Assembly: GCA_015680685.1 (NCBI GenBank)
Contig: MNCI01024054.1
Span: forward strand, 221,577-285,576
Direction: 5' to 3'
Length of the DNA stretch: 64,000 bases
Origin: Gnetum montanum
Lineage: Eukaryota > Streptophyta > Gnetopsida > Gnetales > Gnetaceae
Part shown: positions 32,147 through 46,250 of the stretch, one piece after another
How the letters are laid out: each line of letters starts with the position of its first letter
Position numbering within the stretch: the stretch's first letter is position 1
Translations under genes and position numbers: made by a program
The notes under the pieces: model-generated
Databases searched by the model: none
Told to the model about the DNA's origin: nothing
Seen by the model: only the letters and a program-made list of their open reading frames with translations

Positions 32147-33164
32147 TGATGTTTCATTGTATCAAAACCTGATAATATGGAGATCATATTTGGTTGTATG
32201 CAAGTTTAGAAGAAGATGAAGACAAATAGTGTAAAGTAAGCAAGAGGTTGAAGAAATAAAATCTTTTTTATGCCTAATTCATTGAGAAATAAGCTTGTTA
32301 ATCTTGATGAATAATAGGAATTAATCATTTAATCAACTATCATTTTCAAGATTTTTTTTAAATCAAGTTTTGAGACTCTTTATAAAAGATAGAAGATGTC
32401 TTTCACCCATGGAAGACATCTTTTGTGACTAGAAGATGTCTCTCATATGTAAAAGATGTCTTTTTAGAATTGATGTTGTTTTTTCAAAAGACATCTTTCT
32501 TTAGGAAAATATATCTTTCTCAAGACACTAATAATTTTTGCAAAATACATATTTTCCATAGAACATATGTCTATATCACAAGAAGGTAAAATCCCAATAA
32601 GATGTATTAGGCCTTGACAAAGATGTATTTTATATTTGTTAACTAGCTATTTGGAAGGATTCCATTAGTTATCTCACCCAAAGAAGTTATATAAAGGAAG
32701 CATGAGCTAGAGTGAAAAAAAAAACAAAGATATTAAGTAAGAATTGAACATAAAGCATTCTAAAGATCTAGATAGCGCATTGTTGTTTGTATGTATTATT
32801 GTATTTTATAAGCATAGAGAAATGAATCTAAGAAGAGAGTTCACAAGTACCTTTATTCATCTTCTTATCTTTCTATTGAGCCTTGAGAGACTATGTGATT
32901 TTCTTGTGAAAGATCACACATTTTTATTACTATCAAGTTAGAGTTTTGAATGTGAGCATCAATTATTCTAAAGCCTTGTAAAGGTTGTGGTGTTTTTGAA
33001 AGAACATTTTGAGAGAAACATATCCAAAGGTATGTAAGATTCTACCCTATGAGTGTGGAGGTACCCAACTTAGAAAACCACATATTTTATGTGTGATTTG
33101 CATGCATCAAATTTTTATTTTGGTTGTGGAACTTGTTCACTATTTTCTAAGTTCTCTATCTTTA
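32147..33164 (+). repeat. 5' LTR of copia element C
   Basis: 1018 bp, starting TGATGTTTCATTG and aligned with the 3' LTR at 55660. A TATA box, TATATAAA, lies at 32688-32695. U3 (about 32392-32510) carries inverted AAGATGTCT/AGACATCTT words. Confidence 0.82.
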
Positions 33165-33166
33165 AG

Positions 33167-33178
33167 TGATATTAGAGA
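33167..33178 (+). other. Primer-binding site of element C (initiator Met tRNA type)
   Basis: TGATATTAGAGA directly after the LTR matches TGGTATCAGAGC, the usual copia primer site for initiator Met tRNA, in 9 of 12 positions. Confidence 0.55.
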
Positions 33179-33194
33179 GTTGGTCTCCCATATT

Positions 33195-34170
33195 GAGTGT
33201 AAAAACTCAAAGGAAATAGTAGAGGGACCATATTACAACAGGTCACCTATGTTCAATGGAATCGACTTCACATTTTGAGAAGCTTATAAGCAAGGCTTCT
33301 GCAAATCCATGAAGTTTGAAGTTTGACAATCTATTCTAAAAGGATATATTCCTCTAATAAAAAGCATCACAAATACCTCTAGTGGTATCATTGTAATTTC
33401 CAAACTAATAGGTAAGTGGACTAAAGTAAAAAAGAATAAATTTATGTTTGAATCTAAAGCTAGAAAATATCTATATTATGCTCTTAGCAAGATAGAATTT
33501 AATAGAATAACTAGATGTAAATTTTCAAAAGCAATTTGGGATATACTTGAGGGCGCTTATAAGGGAACCTCAATTGTAAAGAAATCTAAGTTATTAGTCC
33601 TTCAAGGTAAATATGACAAGCTTAAGATGAAGGAAGGAAAAAGGATATAAAAGATTACTTTTCTAGTTGTCATTACTATTCAAGAAACAATAAAAGACCT
33701 TCCAAAAAGTGAAGTCATAATAAAGGTGATTAGAACTCTCCAACCTGAGTTTAGGCCAAAAATCATAGCTATGGAAGAGATTAGAGATTTTAGTATCTTG
33801 AAGTTTGAAGAACTTCAAAGTGCACTAGTTTCTTATGAGATGAATGTCATAAGTGAAGGTGCTATTAAGAAGAGGTCTATTGCATTCAAAATCTCTACTA
33901 GGAGCTCATCTAAAGAAAAATATCTATTAGATGATAAGGAAAACACTAAAGAATATGAACTTACTCTCCTCTCCAAATGTGTTAAGAGACTTCTTACATG
34001 AAGAAGCAAAAAGGATAATCAACAAGGTGAAAAGGTAAGGACAAAGTTAAGAAACATAAAAGTTCATAAAAAATGGATATGTCCTCTATAGAATATTGAG
34101 TTTGTGGTGGAAAAGATCATTTGTCCTATGAATGCCCTAGTTCAAACATGTTACAAAAGAAAGAATTTCT
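33195..34170 (+). pseudogene. gag: gag of copia element C
   Basis: Starts with the copia pattern NRSPMFNGIDFTF, continues KARKYLYYALSKIEFNRI, AIWDILEGAYKGTS and VIRTLQPEFRPKI. A decayed zinc knuckle (CGGKDHLSYEC, first Cys lost) lies at about 34090-34130. Several stops interrupt the frame. Confidence 0.8.
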
Positions 34171-34889
34171 CAAATAAGGAAAGAAAAGGAAGAATCTATA
34201 CACAAGCTATGATGATGAAATAAAACAAAGTAGAAATTGATGATAACATAGGAAAATCACATCTCCTATGCATGGTCATTGCTCATGAGATACCTAGATA
34301 TGATTAGTTTAATGATATAAAAGAAAATGAAGTTACATTAGAAGAAAAGTATGATTTACTATGTGATCAAATAATTTATTTTCAAAAGGTTTATAATGAA
34401 ATGAGAAAATTATGACATCCTAAAGAACTATATGTTAAATATCTTCAAGTAAAATGCATAAGTTTTCAAAAAGAAAACTTAGACCACAAGGTCGAGAATC
34501 AAATGCTAGCCCTTTCAATCAAGCAGATGAGCAAATAACTTGAAGATGTTAAACACATTAATGGAAGATCCATCCAAGTAAATGAGACCCTTTGCATTAT
34601 TCTTGGACAAATCTAAAACCCAAATGATAAACGAGAACCTAAAAATAATTCTTTAGAGGATTCCTTGACAAGCATTTTGTCAAAATGGAGATACACTTCT
34701 AAGTTTGAGCATCTTGTCTAAATGAAAAGTATAAAATGTTATTGCTATAGAAAATTTGATTATTTACAATATTATTTTCATTTAAGACTAAAGCATTTTT
34801 ATAAGACTACAAAACCTTATCAAAGACAACCAAGAAAGGATACCTTACAGGTTAAAAAAGTACAAGGGCCAAAAGAGAGAAAATAAGAA

Positions 34890-36175
34890 AAGGGAATGCT
34901 AGCCCAAGTGGCTATATCCATTGTGAAAAGGTCAAGTTGGTATATCAATAGTGGATGCTCATGATATATGATAGGTGAAAAATCCCAATTCATGCACTTT
35001 ATTGAGAAAAATTGTGACAATGTAACTTTTGAAGATGTTGTAGAAACTCCCATAAGAGTAACTGAAACTATAGGAGGTAAGAAATTTCCATAGGAAAAGG
35101 AAGTATTTTATGTTAAAGCTATAAAATAAAACCTACTAAGTATAAGTCAACTCCATAATTCAAGCTATGAAGTAGCTTTCTTAAATGATTCTTGTCAAAT
35201 AAGATATGCTAGTATAAAAATTGTAGTCAATGGCTATAAATATCTAATATTTACATTACTACATTATCAAATACTATTGACCATGGAACAAAGTGTTTCA
35301 TGAGTAATATAGGTGTTAAATGGTTATGGCATAAAAAACTTAGACATGTGAACATAGATATTCTAAGAACTCTTGTTTTAAAGGATATAATGCATGGACT
35401 ATTCAAACTAAAAGACTTCAACATGAGCATGTGCAATGGAAGCCAAAAAGAAATGCAAATAATGGTAAGATATACTAAGAAAGATGGAATCTCAACCTCA
35501 TGTCCATTAGATTTACTCCATCTAGATTTAGTAGGACATTCCCAAATGTTAAGCTTTGGAAGAAAAAATATTATTTTATAATTATGGATGACTTTTCTCA
35601 TTTTATTTAAGTTACCTTTCTAACACATAGATATAAAGCTTTTGACCATTTTATAAAGATCTATAAAAAGTTGTAGAATGAAAAAGAATATGTAATTAAC
35701 ATAATCAACAATAATAATGGAAGAGAATTTAAAATTGCCAAATTAAAAGAGTACTACAACATTCATAGAATACATTATTAATTTTTAGCAACAAGATTAT
35801 CATAGCAAAATAAAGTTATTGAGGGTAAGAATTGGCACCTAAATGAGATGGCTAGAACCATGTTAAATGATAAAAATGCTCCATATCACTTTTGGGGTGG
35901 AGCCATCAACACAACATGTTATGTTTCGGACAAAGTTCTAGTAAGAAGATTCACAAGTAAGACTCCCTATGAACTTTGGTCTTGTAATAAATCATTGGTA
36001 AGTTACTCTCATGTTTTTAGAGTTAAATGTTATATTCTTAATGAAAATGATGCATCAAGAAAATTTGACCCAAAGACTAATAAAGGTATATTTTTGGGTT
36101 ACTTTATAGTAAGTAAGACATATAGAGTTTTCAATGAAAGAACTTACTGTAGAAGAATCCATAAATGCTAAAGTA
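34890..36175 (+). pseudogene. pol: Protease and integrase of copia element C
   Basis: Protease: SSWYINSGCS (about 34926), the relic of the WYLDSGCS active site, with Asn in place of Asp. GAG-pre-integrase: WLWHKKLRHVNIDIL (about 35320). Integrase core from about 35580 (IIMDDFSHFI), NNNGREF where SDNGxEF is usual, and VIEGKN for the catalytic Glu region, ending KGIFLGYFIVSKTYRVFN near 36140. Stops and small indels throughout. Confidence 0.8.
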
Positions 36176-36639
36176 AATGATACTGATAGAATATATTTTG
36201 ATGTGCATGAAGATAATGAAGAGGTTATGATCAAAAGAAATACACAACCATTATAGGACACATTTGGGGCAGAATTAGAAAGTGAGAAAGAGATTAAGCT
36301 TGAAGAAGATGATGATAAAAAACGTCAAATGTCCAAATTAAGAAAAACACACTCCACGAGTGATGTTATTAGACAATTCAATGAACGGATAAAGACAAGA
36401 AGAAAAACAAGAGAATTATGTTCCTATGCTACTTATATCTCATAATTTGAGTAGAAGAACTTTAAAGAAGCCAAGTAAGAGGAAGGATGGCTCCTGGCTA
36501 TGTAAGAAGAGCTCAAATCATTTATTCAAAATGATGTTTGAGATCCCATCCTCAAGCCCAACAATAGATCCATTATTGGAACAAAAAGGTTATTTTAGAA
36601 AAAAACTAATGACTTAGTAGTCATTATAAAGAAAAAAGA

Positions 36640-37990
36640 ACATCTTATTGCTAAAGGTAATAATCAACAAGAAGGCATTGATTTCGATGACACTTTTGCA
36701 CCAATACTTAGATTGGAATCAATAATAATTTTAGTAGCCTACACTTGCATGAAGAGAATCAAGCTACATCAAATGAATGTCAAGAGGGTCTTCCTAAATT
36801 GAACCATTGAAGAGGAATTTTATGTAGAACAACATAAATGTTTTATTAATTCAACTCATCTTGATCATGTCTACCATCTTAAGAAAACTATATATGAGCC
36901 TAAACAAGCTCTAAGAGCTTGATATGAGAGGTAACCATAATAGCTCTTGAATAATGGATTTAAAAGGAGTAGAGAAAATGTTACTTTGTTCATCAAATGG
37001 TTTTATAAATATTTTTTTATTACCTATAATTATATAGATGATGTCATATTTACTACTACTAACCAAAATTTACGCAAGAATTTTTTTGATTTGATGCAAA
37101 GTGAATTCAAAATGAGCATGATGAATGAAATGAAAAATTTCTTTGGACTTAAAGTCAAACAAACCAAAGAAGGAACATTTGTAAGTCAATCAAAGTATAG
37201 AAGGAACATATTAAAGAAGTATAACTTAGTTGATATCAAGCTTAAAGCAATTTCTCTAGGTACAAACTTGAAACTCACCAAGGATGGGAAGGATAAGGAA
37301 ATAAATCTTATGATCTACCAAGGTATAATTGGAAGATAAATTTATTTAACTACTAGTAGACATGACATTTCCTTAAGTATGGTTATTTGTGCATGCTTTC
37401 AAAGTGATCCTAAAGAATCTTACTTAAAGATTGCAAAGAGAAATTTCCATTATTTGAAAGGTGCTACTAATTTGGAACTTTGGTATCCAAAGGATTAAAT
37501 ACTTAATCTTGTTAAGTACTTTTATGTAGATTAAACAAGGTGTATGGATGACTGTAGAAGTATAAGTGGAATTTATTTACTTCTTAGAAGGTGTATAGTC
37601 TTAGGAACAGGCACGAAACAAAACTCTACAACCCTCTTAATGGCTAAGGCTAAGTACATATCAGCTAGAATTTATTGTGCCCAAATTCTATGGATGACAA
37701 AGACCCTAAAGGATCTTTGGATTCAAGAGACTCACATCTTCATTTATTATGAAAATAGCAATGAAGTCAACATGATAAATAACCTAGTTGAATGCTCAAG
37801 AATAAAATACATAGAGAACAAACATCATTTTATCAAGAAGCATGTTTAACTTAATCAAGTTCAATTAGAGTATATTAGTACTAAAGCATAACTAGCACAT
37901 GTGTTTATTGAATCACTTGATGAGAGAAGACGCAAAGACATGGGAATAGGACAATATCCTATTAGGTAAGTAAGGTATGACTTAAAATTT
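36640..37990 (+). pseudogene. pol: Reverse transcriptase and RNase H of copia element C
   Basis: RT: EGIDFDDTFAPILRLES (about 36673), KRIKLHQMNVKRVFLN, and the YIDD box in NYIDDVIFTTT (about 37027). MKNFFGLKVKQTKEGTFVSQ and NILKKYNLVDIK follow. RNase H (37340-37850) has YLKGATNL-like, MDDCRSISGIY, AQILWMTKTLKDLWIQ and IENKHHFIKKHV motifs. This pattern is typical of SIRE-type elements. Confidence 0.85.
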
Positions 37991-37999
37991 TCTCTAGTA

Positions 38000-38523
38000 T
38001 AATAGGATAGATTAGGAGTAGTTCATTTTATAGTATCTAAAGTAGCTAAGAAATTGAAGCATTCTTGCTCTCATGAATACTTCAAATCATTCCACAACAT
38101 ATTCAGATCATATCTTTTTATGCCTTAAAATAGGCTATTCTTGTTTCCCAAGTATTTCCTTATTTCTATTCCAACATCACTTAATTGTTTGCAAGATTAT
38201 CCCAAATGACATCTTTCATACATAACAGATGTCTTGTAATTTTTCTAATATACTTGAAAAATACATATTTTCCATCAAAAAAATATATTTCAAATCAAAA
38301 GGAATTCTTTCACCAATCAAAAGAAGTATTGTCTAATTTTTGGCTTAACATAGCCTAGATGTCATTCATACCTGAAAAATGAAATTTTATACATGGCTAT
38401 GAGAGCTTTCAACATTTTTCTTTCCACATATCAATCTTTCAAAGACATCTTGGGTAGGTCAAAGTAAAAGATGACCTACACACTATATAGTAGATCTTTC
38501 CAAGTATTTTTAGTATAATATGA
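38000..38523. other. AT-rich linker after copia pol, no gene seen
   Basis: It follows RNase H of element C. It contains AGATGTCTT and AAAATACATATTTTCCATC stretches also found in C's 5' LTR. No coding motif. Confidence 0.5.
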
Positions 38524-39770
38524 TGGTGGCACAAACTAAGAAAAGCACCAAACACATGAGTAAAAGATAGCAACATGGATCATGCTTCCTAGCAAGTATT
38601 TTAAGTAAAATAGAATAGAAGGACTAACCATAATTCTACTTTGTAGATCTTGAATGATGACATTACAACTAGAAAGAGTTATCTATCACTTGGGAGTATA
38701 ATCTTACATTTTGAAAGGCAAGGGAGGCTACACTTCAAGGTTATCTTGCATCAATTAACTAGTCCACCTTCCTTACGCTATGTCTGGACATTTTAGAGGC
38801 CATGATTAGGAAATTCTGTAGTAACATCATGATTCTCGATTGTAGTGCCAGTGCCTTTACCACCATGGTAAGAGGTGCTATAATTACTATCTCTAGTTTT
38901 ATTAATGATATGCTTGGCATCCATAATGATGAAGTATTTTGGGTATAAACCATGTCCCTTAAGTCTTTGTTTGAAAATGAAGTTATGCCAATATCAAAGG
39001 ACTTTTAGCTTATATTGTTTGCACATAATGTCTCTTTGAGTAGTGAAAAGCTATATAGATCATAAATGACCTAGGATGCACTCATTCTTGTTTTGATTAT
39101 ACTATATAACATAGTCATTGAGAATCACAGTTATGCTTATCTACTTCCCTTGCAAGGATTTATTCTCTTCTACCTCTTAACAAGTTAAAATATTGACTTG
39201 GACTTGATTCTCTATAGAAACATGTTGTTCTTGTTTTTCCATGGTTGATCTCTTAGGTACTACTACCTCATCATTTTGATCATCCATTAGTTTGATGTGT
39301 CCATTCTAGATTTGTACATTATTAGGGGCAAGTGAAACTTATTGCAATATTCCAAGAAGAGATATGCCTTAGCTCCATCCACCTTGTAAGCTCCTTTCTT
39401 TAGGCTTGCTTTATCATAGCTTCAACACTCCAAATCTATTGGTACACAAGTAACTTAATCCATCAAGAAGGTTATTTGCTCAATTTCTAAGCCAATTGGA
39501 AAAATTGGTAGGAATATTTCTAGAGTCTCCAAGCATCAAGACCACCTAGAAAAGACATATGACTTAGCAAACATTCCATCTCTGATAGGTGCTACGTTTT
39601 CAAACATTGAGGATGTGAACACCCCTCAATGGATAAACAATGATGATGATCATGAGCCCATTAATCCCAACACAATTGCCAATTCTTCTAGAGCATATGA
39701 TTCTAGAAATGATGATGATTTCATGGATATTAAAGGAGTTGAATCACATGCTTAGGAAAAGCATGAGATA
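38524..39770 (+). pseudogene. Extra (env-like position) ORF of copia element C, decayed
   Basis: An ATG at 38524 opens MVAQTKKSTKHMSK, then stops accumulate. A recognisable piece at about 38786-38945 reads ILEAMIRKFCSNIM and TMVRGAIITISSFIND, followed by MLGIHNDE. The VRG-x-I-x-S-x2-IND-x-LGI pattern is typical of plant retrotransposon extra ORFs. An acidic stretch (DDDFMDIKGVESHA) follows near 39715. SIRE elements are known to carry an extra ORF after pol. Limits are approximate. Confidence 0.45.
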
Positions 39771-40218
39771 CATTAGACGTAGCTAGCCTTCATGTAAGGC
39801 GAGTCCTCAAGGAGAATCTTCAAAGATTTTCAATAGAGAAGCCACCACCAATTAATATTTTTGGGATCTTAATTTAGTATTCTCCTTTAGTCTCAAAAAC
39901 CTATTAGTGTCATGATGCTCCATTCTTATCTAGGATTACATCATCATTAGATAGTGTACTTGTAATGACTTAATTTTGAGTTAGGCTTAGGTCTCGACAA
40001 GAACCTGTGGCCTACATCTAGAAGCCATTGAATAGTAATGTTTTTAATCATGTTGAGTAGGTATCTAGATGCTTCACCAACAATGATGATAATGAGGAAG
40101 AAGCATATACACTAGGAGTAAACCACCTGTCTCAAATGATGACAAGTCTAATCACAAGTGATTTCTCTTTTGGCTAATGTTTAAAAAGGATATATGGTTT
40201 TTGTTTTGTACGAACATG

Positions 40219-41347
40219 TGATGAGTAGTGAGTAGTCCCTACGCCCAACCATACAAATCACCAATGTACACTAAGAAATCTAGTCAAATTTTGTAGACTT
40301 TAGCTCTCTAAGTATATTAGATCTAGGTAGTGAATATCAAGGATGTGATCCTTGTCTTCTTAGTTTTACTTATGGAGTCAAAGTGTATGGTTAAGTGTAA
40401 CTAAGGCATATGATTTTTATCACTTTATATTTTATCGTTTAAATTTACTAAGTGTTAGAAAATAAAGTAATTGAATGTTTAAGTAATCTAATAACTAACT
40501 AATATCTTAACTAATCCTAACATAAGCATACATTGCCATTTATCATACACATCTTAAACCACACTACAATGTTACTAGGTTACCAAGTGTTAAGCACTAC
40601 TAGGATTACCAAATGTTAACATATGCTCGAAATGGTCATACTTATGCTTTAATTAATCCAATGCATTAAATTAAATTACTAAAATAATAAATGTATTTAA
40701 AGTAAACAAAGTAATTAAATGTTTACAAAGTAATTGAATGTTTAAGCAATCTAGTAACTAACTAATATCTTAACTAATCCTAACATAAGCATTCATTCCC
40801 ATTTACCATACACATCCTAAACCATGTTACAATGTTATTGGGTTACCAAGTGTTAACTGCTACTAGGATTACCAAATGTTCATGTATGCTCAAAATGATT
40901 GTACTTATGTTTTAATTAATCACTATTTAATTTTTTAATCAAATGCATTAAATTAAATTACTCAAATAGTAAATGCATTTAAAGTAAACATTAATCTATT
41001 TTCAAATTTTGTAAGGTTTGTGAAGAAAGCTCATCTTTATTGCTGATCACACAAAGGTGCTTTGGTACATCAATGTTTGAATAAATATCTGTACACTTCT
41101 TACTCCTACTGCAAGCACTTAGAAAATATTCTAATTCTCAAATGAAAAAAATTTAAGAGCTTCACTAGAATACTAACTATGAGATGCCATAAATATGATT
41201 GGTAAATGCATATTTATAGGCACTAACTAACATTGTGTCGACAAGGTCACATTAATGCATTAGACCATGCATCAATGCAACCCTGTCATTGATGAGATCA
41301 TGTTGATGGCATCTCGTTGACACAACCCCAAGAAAGATGCTTGATCA
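40219..41347 (-). repeat. 3' LTR of element D
   Basis: 1129 bp, aligned with 54234-55126 (shared GAGTAGTCCCTACGCC-like left end, TAGGTAGTGAATATCAAGG, and TGATGGCATC near the right end). The purine-rich GTTGTGGGGCTA on the - strand next to 41347 is the polypurine tract. Confidence 0.85.
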
Positions 41348-41699
41348 TAGCCCCACAACTAAATGAACACTCATCCTTGAGTGAAAAAAATAAGGAACAA
41401 ATTCTTTACAAACTTTTTGGAAGTTATGGGATTATTAACTAACTACAAACACATAATTGACACAAGCAAACACTAAGTGCCCAAGTGTATGAATTTAAAA
41501 TCATTACAAAAAATTGGTATTCATGACAACAAAATTGAATACCATAACAAAAATTCACAATACAACTCCTCTAATGGCTTAAAGACAAGGAAGAAAATTA
41601 GATGGTCCCAAGCAATAGAGGTTCCTAAGATGCTGAAGAACCTTCTCCTACTTTCAGTGCATGTGGTTGTTGAGGCAATGACTATGGTTGTCCTACTGT

Positions 41700-44135
41700 A
41701 GTTGTAACTTTTGGTAGAATATGGAAAGCATCCAGTAATGCTTTCATCTTCTCCTCCTTACTCCTAGGACCATACACAATCCACACAGCATCACCAATGT
41801 GGGTTGGTATGGGAACATCCTAAAAAAAGGGCATTGTAGGAAAAAACTTCTTAACATTGATAAAATAGGCAGTGAACTATTTATATTCAATGTTGAACAC
41901 CCTAAGTGCATTTTGCAACTCCTGATAGTCATTCATTATTTTCGCTAGGTTCTCTGTTGTTGATCTCTAATCAATGAACTTCACCTTGAGAACCTCAAGT
42001 TCTACATTTGTTATCTCAAGCTTCTGCTTGGTCTCTTCATTATGCTTGAACTCTACCTCATACAGAAGATACAAGCTGGCCACTTGCTTCTCCAACTCTA
42101 ACCTTGGCTTTTTGGTGATCAACATTGCCAGATCTATGTAATGAAGGTTAGCAAGCTCCATGTACTCCATCATATTCTTAATCTATAGCTTCTCCTCATT
42201 TCAATGTTTACTCTAGCAAGCTACTTTTTCTACTATCAAATGAATTTAGCCATTTGTTCTTTCTACATTTTTCACATTTCGCAGGTGATGGTTTTCTTGG
42301 GTCAGCCTTATGTTCTACTAGAGAACCTCTAACAAGTCCTTTTGAATGTTGTAGGTAGTGACATCAACTAAGAATTGGTTAATGATCATTGACTCCTTTG
42401 TGTACTTAACCTCTTGGAGTTTTTTTTTAAGTTGTTGGAAAGCTTCATCTCTTGAGACTACTTGGCTAAGTAAGGATTAATGAGGCAGGCTTTGAGCTTT
42501 CCAACTTCCGTAGCTAAGCATTGAATCTCAACTTAGGCTATTTCTAGTTGGGAATTGGTAACGGGAACTTTTCCCTTACCCTCAATCAACTTTGACTGGT
42601 TTGTTGAAATGGTTTCTAGGATATCGAAGATATCTGAAATCGGTTGTCTAGTTCCTACTAGTTGGTCAAGCAACTCTTCGTGTTGGGTTGCACTGAATCT
42701 CCCACTTGGTACTCCTGTGGACATTTACATGTCTCTAAGTGTAGCAACATCTCGTACAAATGCTACAAGGGCATTGAGTGCATCAACCACTTTGTTAGCT
42801 ACCACCTCTATCATTGTCTTCTGTTCTTGATGTTACATCACTAGAACAGTTGCTCCCTCATCCTTCTTGAAATGCACCAACAAGGTAGTAGCATTCCTTG
42901 AGATTTATGGGAATTACTATTATTAATAAAGAGATATTGTTACCTCTTGAGCACTATGATTTGATCTTGCATGCATGTACATTCTCTAGGAAAAAAAAAT
43001 TTGCATTGAACCCTCCATCTTTCTAATAAATTGTGCTACCTTGCTGAGATGACTTAATGTAGGTCTGTAGATAGAAAGTTCACCACCACTCATTTCTGCC
43101 TATTTCTACTATAGGAGTTACTTACAAAGTTCATGTATGTACTCAATGGTAGTATGGGACTTCAATTTTGTTTTCTCATGAGTGGGTGGTGGTGGTGGTT
43201 GCTCCTCTTCAATCACCTTGGCAAGGACTTTTTCCTTCATCATTTCCATCCAAGAGGTGGAAGGAGGATGTTTGATATTATGATTAAAATAGTAGGAAAT
43301 TTCTCCCCTTCTACATAATTTTTAGATGATACATGGGAAGGGAAGTCTCTTTCTTCCATGTTCACTTTCTTTGAATCACTTCTCCATCTCTAGATAGATC
43401 AGTTATGGAAAGTTAACATGGAATTTTCTACTTAGAGTGATGTACACATAGGTAGAGAAGGTTTTTATCTTGCTAGGCCTTACCATTAGATTAAGGTGGT
43501 AGGCTTCCATCTTAAAGTATGCATGCTCTACCGTGGTGAGTGCATCAAACTCGTAATAATCAACATCATAGCACCACCAAACCCACTCCTTTTTAACCTC
43601 AAGATCAACTTATGTTGATATTTCTACCGAGGTTGCCCTAGTTTCTAGCAACCCAAGGGCCTTGGAAATGGCCTTCACCAAGTAGGACATAGATATGTTC
43701 TTGATCTTCACTATGGCATCACGAGGTACATTTCTCCCATGTACCATTCTTCACTAGAAATGAGAATGGGCCAAATTTAGATAGTTTGGAGTTATGCTTT
43801 GACATTTTCCAAGGAAAAGTCTAGGAAAGATCCAAAGTTTAGTTCATGAAGAACTATTTTTTGGATCTCCTTAGACTCGATTTACCTTAGAAAGGCCTTC
43901 ATCAAAGTGAGCTAAAGGTTAGATCTAGGTCTAGGTGTCTCATTTAGGTGGGATTGCTCCATTTTAGCTTTCGAAATCTGTCAGACAAATTCCACTTTGG
44001 GGTCCTCACAAAGAGGTCCCATTGCATGCATCTCATCCACCTACTCCTAGGGCTACTCTTGCTGGCCTCTTCCAGCTCTAGGCCACTTGTCCCTTGGTTG
44101 AAATAGTTTTTCTTCTTGTGGGAACTTTGGTCTTG
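41700..44135 (-). pseudogene. Extra ORF between integrase and 3' LTR of element D
   Basis: Same strand as D, in the position of the Athila env-like ORF. Starts near 44135 (MNGTKTKVPTRRK). Includes VHGRNVPRDAIVKIKN (about 43740), RKRLPFPCII-KLC (about 43330) and a coiled coil, MLITKKPRLELEKQVASL (about 42130). The LPFPC-I-KLC motif is shared with element F and resembles the plant family called putative plant transposon protein (Transposase_32), from memory. Many TAG stops. Confidence 0.6.
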
Positions 44136-44139
44136 GTGC

Positions 44140-46250
44140 CATTCATGATCATAGCATGACTAAGGATCAGCATTTAATATATAACTTTATAATATTTGAG
44201 TACCTTATCTCTTGGATTTATTACACTTGGCAAAGTCATGATCATGGTAGATTAGTTATTTTGACATTATTTTATTAGTTAAAACTTGTGGAAGTTAGAA
44301 AATTTTGAAAAACGTTTTGTTAAAAAACCTAAGGTTTGTGGCCTCCACAATGTAGAGCTTACCTCTGCTAGCTATAGGAATAAAGAATGAGGTGAATTGA
44401 ACAAGTAATTTGAAAGTTATGGGCTCTAGAAGGCTTTGGGCTTTAACAAATTGCAAAAAATCCTCTTACATTTGAAGCAAATGGAAAAAATTTTCAAAGT
44501 GTTGTATGGTATTTATAGGATTTTGAGATTGTGTTGACAAGATCCTATATACGAGGTCACATCAATGCGAGGGGTTGCGTTGACAAGATCCTAACAATAT
44601 GACCAAAGATAAAAATTTCACTTTGAAAATTAGGCTAAAAACAAATAGTTTTGACATGAAATTGGAGTCCATAGAGACCCAAAAGGCCATCAACATAAAG
44701 AAATTCTTGAAGAGGGCTAGATAATTTAGAAAAATGATTTTTTATCAGGAGAATAATTGAAGAAACTTAAAAAGAAGTGCAAAACTAAACTCAACTGATG
44801 TGGAGCATGAATGATTTGAATGCAAAAATGTCTAAGGATAATGAACTTAACTAGTCCAACTAAGAGGTATGCAAGTGGGTCCTCCTCATAGTAGGCTCAT
44901 GCCTTTAATGCCCTTAGATGTCCTCAAACCAAGGAGTCCATGGACCCCATGGATGATTAATGGTTATGGAAAGTTAAGGACTAAATCCCGTAAGAATATA
45001 CCTAAGAATTTTGAAACATCAAACTAAGACATTGAATAAAACATGAAAAACCAATAGTGATGTGAGTGATGGGAAGCATAGTTGGATGAGGTAGAGAGTG
45101 AAATGAAGTCTCGTATTGTGGTCACATGAAGTCCCTTATAGATTTTGTGGTTAATATGACCTAATAACAACCATCCTTAGTCTGAATCAAAACCAACCAC
45201 TTTCAGTGAGTTTACATTGACACTTAAAGACTGCTCCATCCCCTTAAGACATAAAAGCATTTCCATAGATCAATCATAATTCCTAAAAGAGAAGAAAAGA
45301 GAAGCAAGAAGTGAGATGAGCCTTAGTTAAAGTCGACCTTCAGGCATGGGTAACATATCTTTCCAATTCCATAAACAGTACTTGTAGCTTGTTATTTCAT
45401 CTAAGGGATGGGTTTTGAATTTCCATTATTTATATTTTTTTATGTTTTATATTTTTATTTTTATATTCAACCATACCATGCAAATACTTCTAGCTTCCTA
45501 TTACTGGTTAATAGTAGAATGATGAGAAATCCATGAAAGCACTTAGCTACCTAAGAAGGTAGGTAGGTATAGAGAGCATCAAATCTTCTTGAAGTCACAC
45601 CCTTGTCAATCCATTTAATCCTTTCCAAGCTTGGAAACTACCAAGGTCACAAGTTCATTATAAGTTTCATTAAGGAAGGGATCTCATATTTCCAAAACAA
45701 GGTATACCATAGAGTTTTTTGGATGGATGGATGGTATCAATTCACTGCCTATTATCATGAAAAAGAAACCATGTCTTAGTTAATAATTAAAAATTCAAAG
45801 ATAGAATCCAAACATTAGCAATTAAATAAAATTATAGTACAAACCACCACCAATTAATAGCTACAGTTGTACTTAGTCCTAGCAGCAATAAAAAAAATCC
45901 AACAAACATAAGAAAAATATTAGAAAAATCAAACTAAATAAAGTAAAATATAGAAGAAATTTTGAAATATTTAAGAAAGAGAAAAATTTACTGAAGATGA
46001 CATAGAAAAAAAAAGTGTAAAAAAAAATGGTGTAAAACAAAAAAGGGTAAAAACTAAGGAGCCATTTTAATGGATCAACATGGATGATCATCTTCCCATG
46101 ACTGATTTGAAAGGAGGAGATCCAAAAAATTGAGCATGCATATCCATCTATTGAGATGCTTTGAGCACTGGCTCTTTTGGGCTCATAAAAAGGTTTGACT
46201 TGTTGCATGTTGATCAAAAATTTCTTATTTGGGCTTTTAGGTTTGTATAT
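44140..46250. other. Non-coding stretch between D's integrase and extra ORF
   Basis: AT-rich, no conserved motif except a segment at 44880-45000 (CAAGTGGGTCCTCCTC, CCTTTAATGCC) that is repeated in element F at 63565-63610, so it is a conserved untranslated part of this family. Confidence 0.55.
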
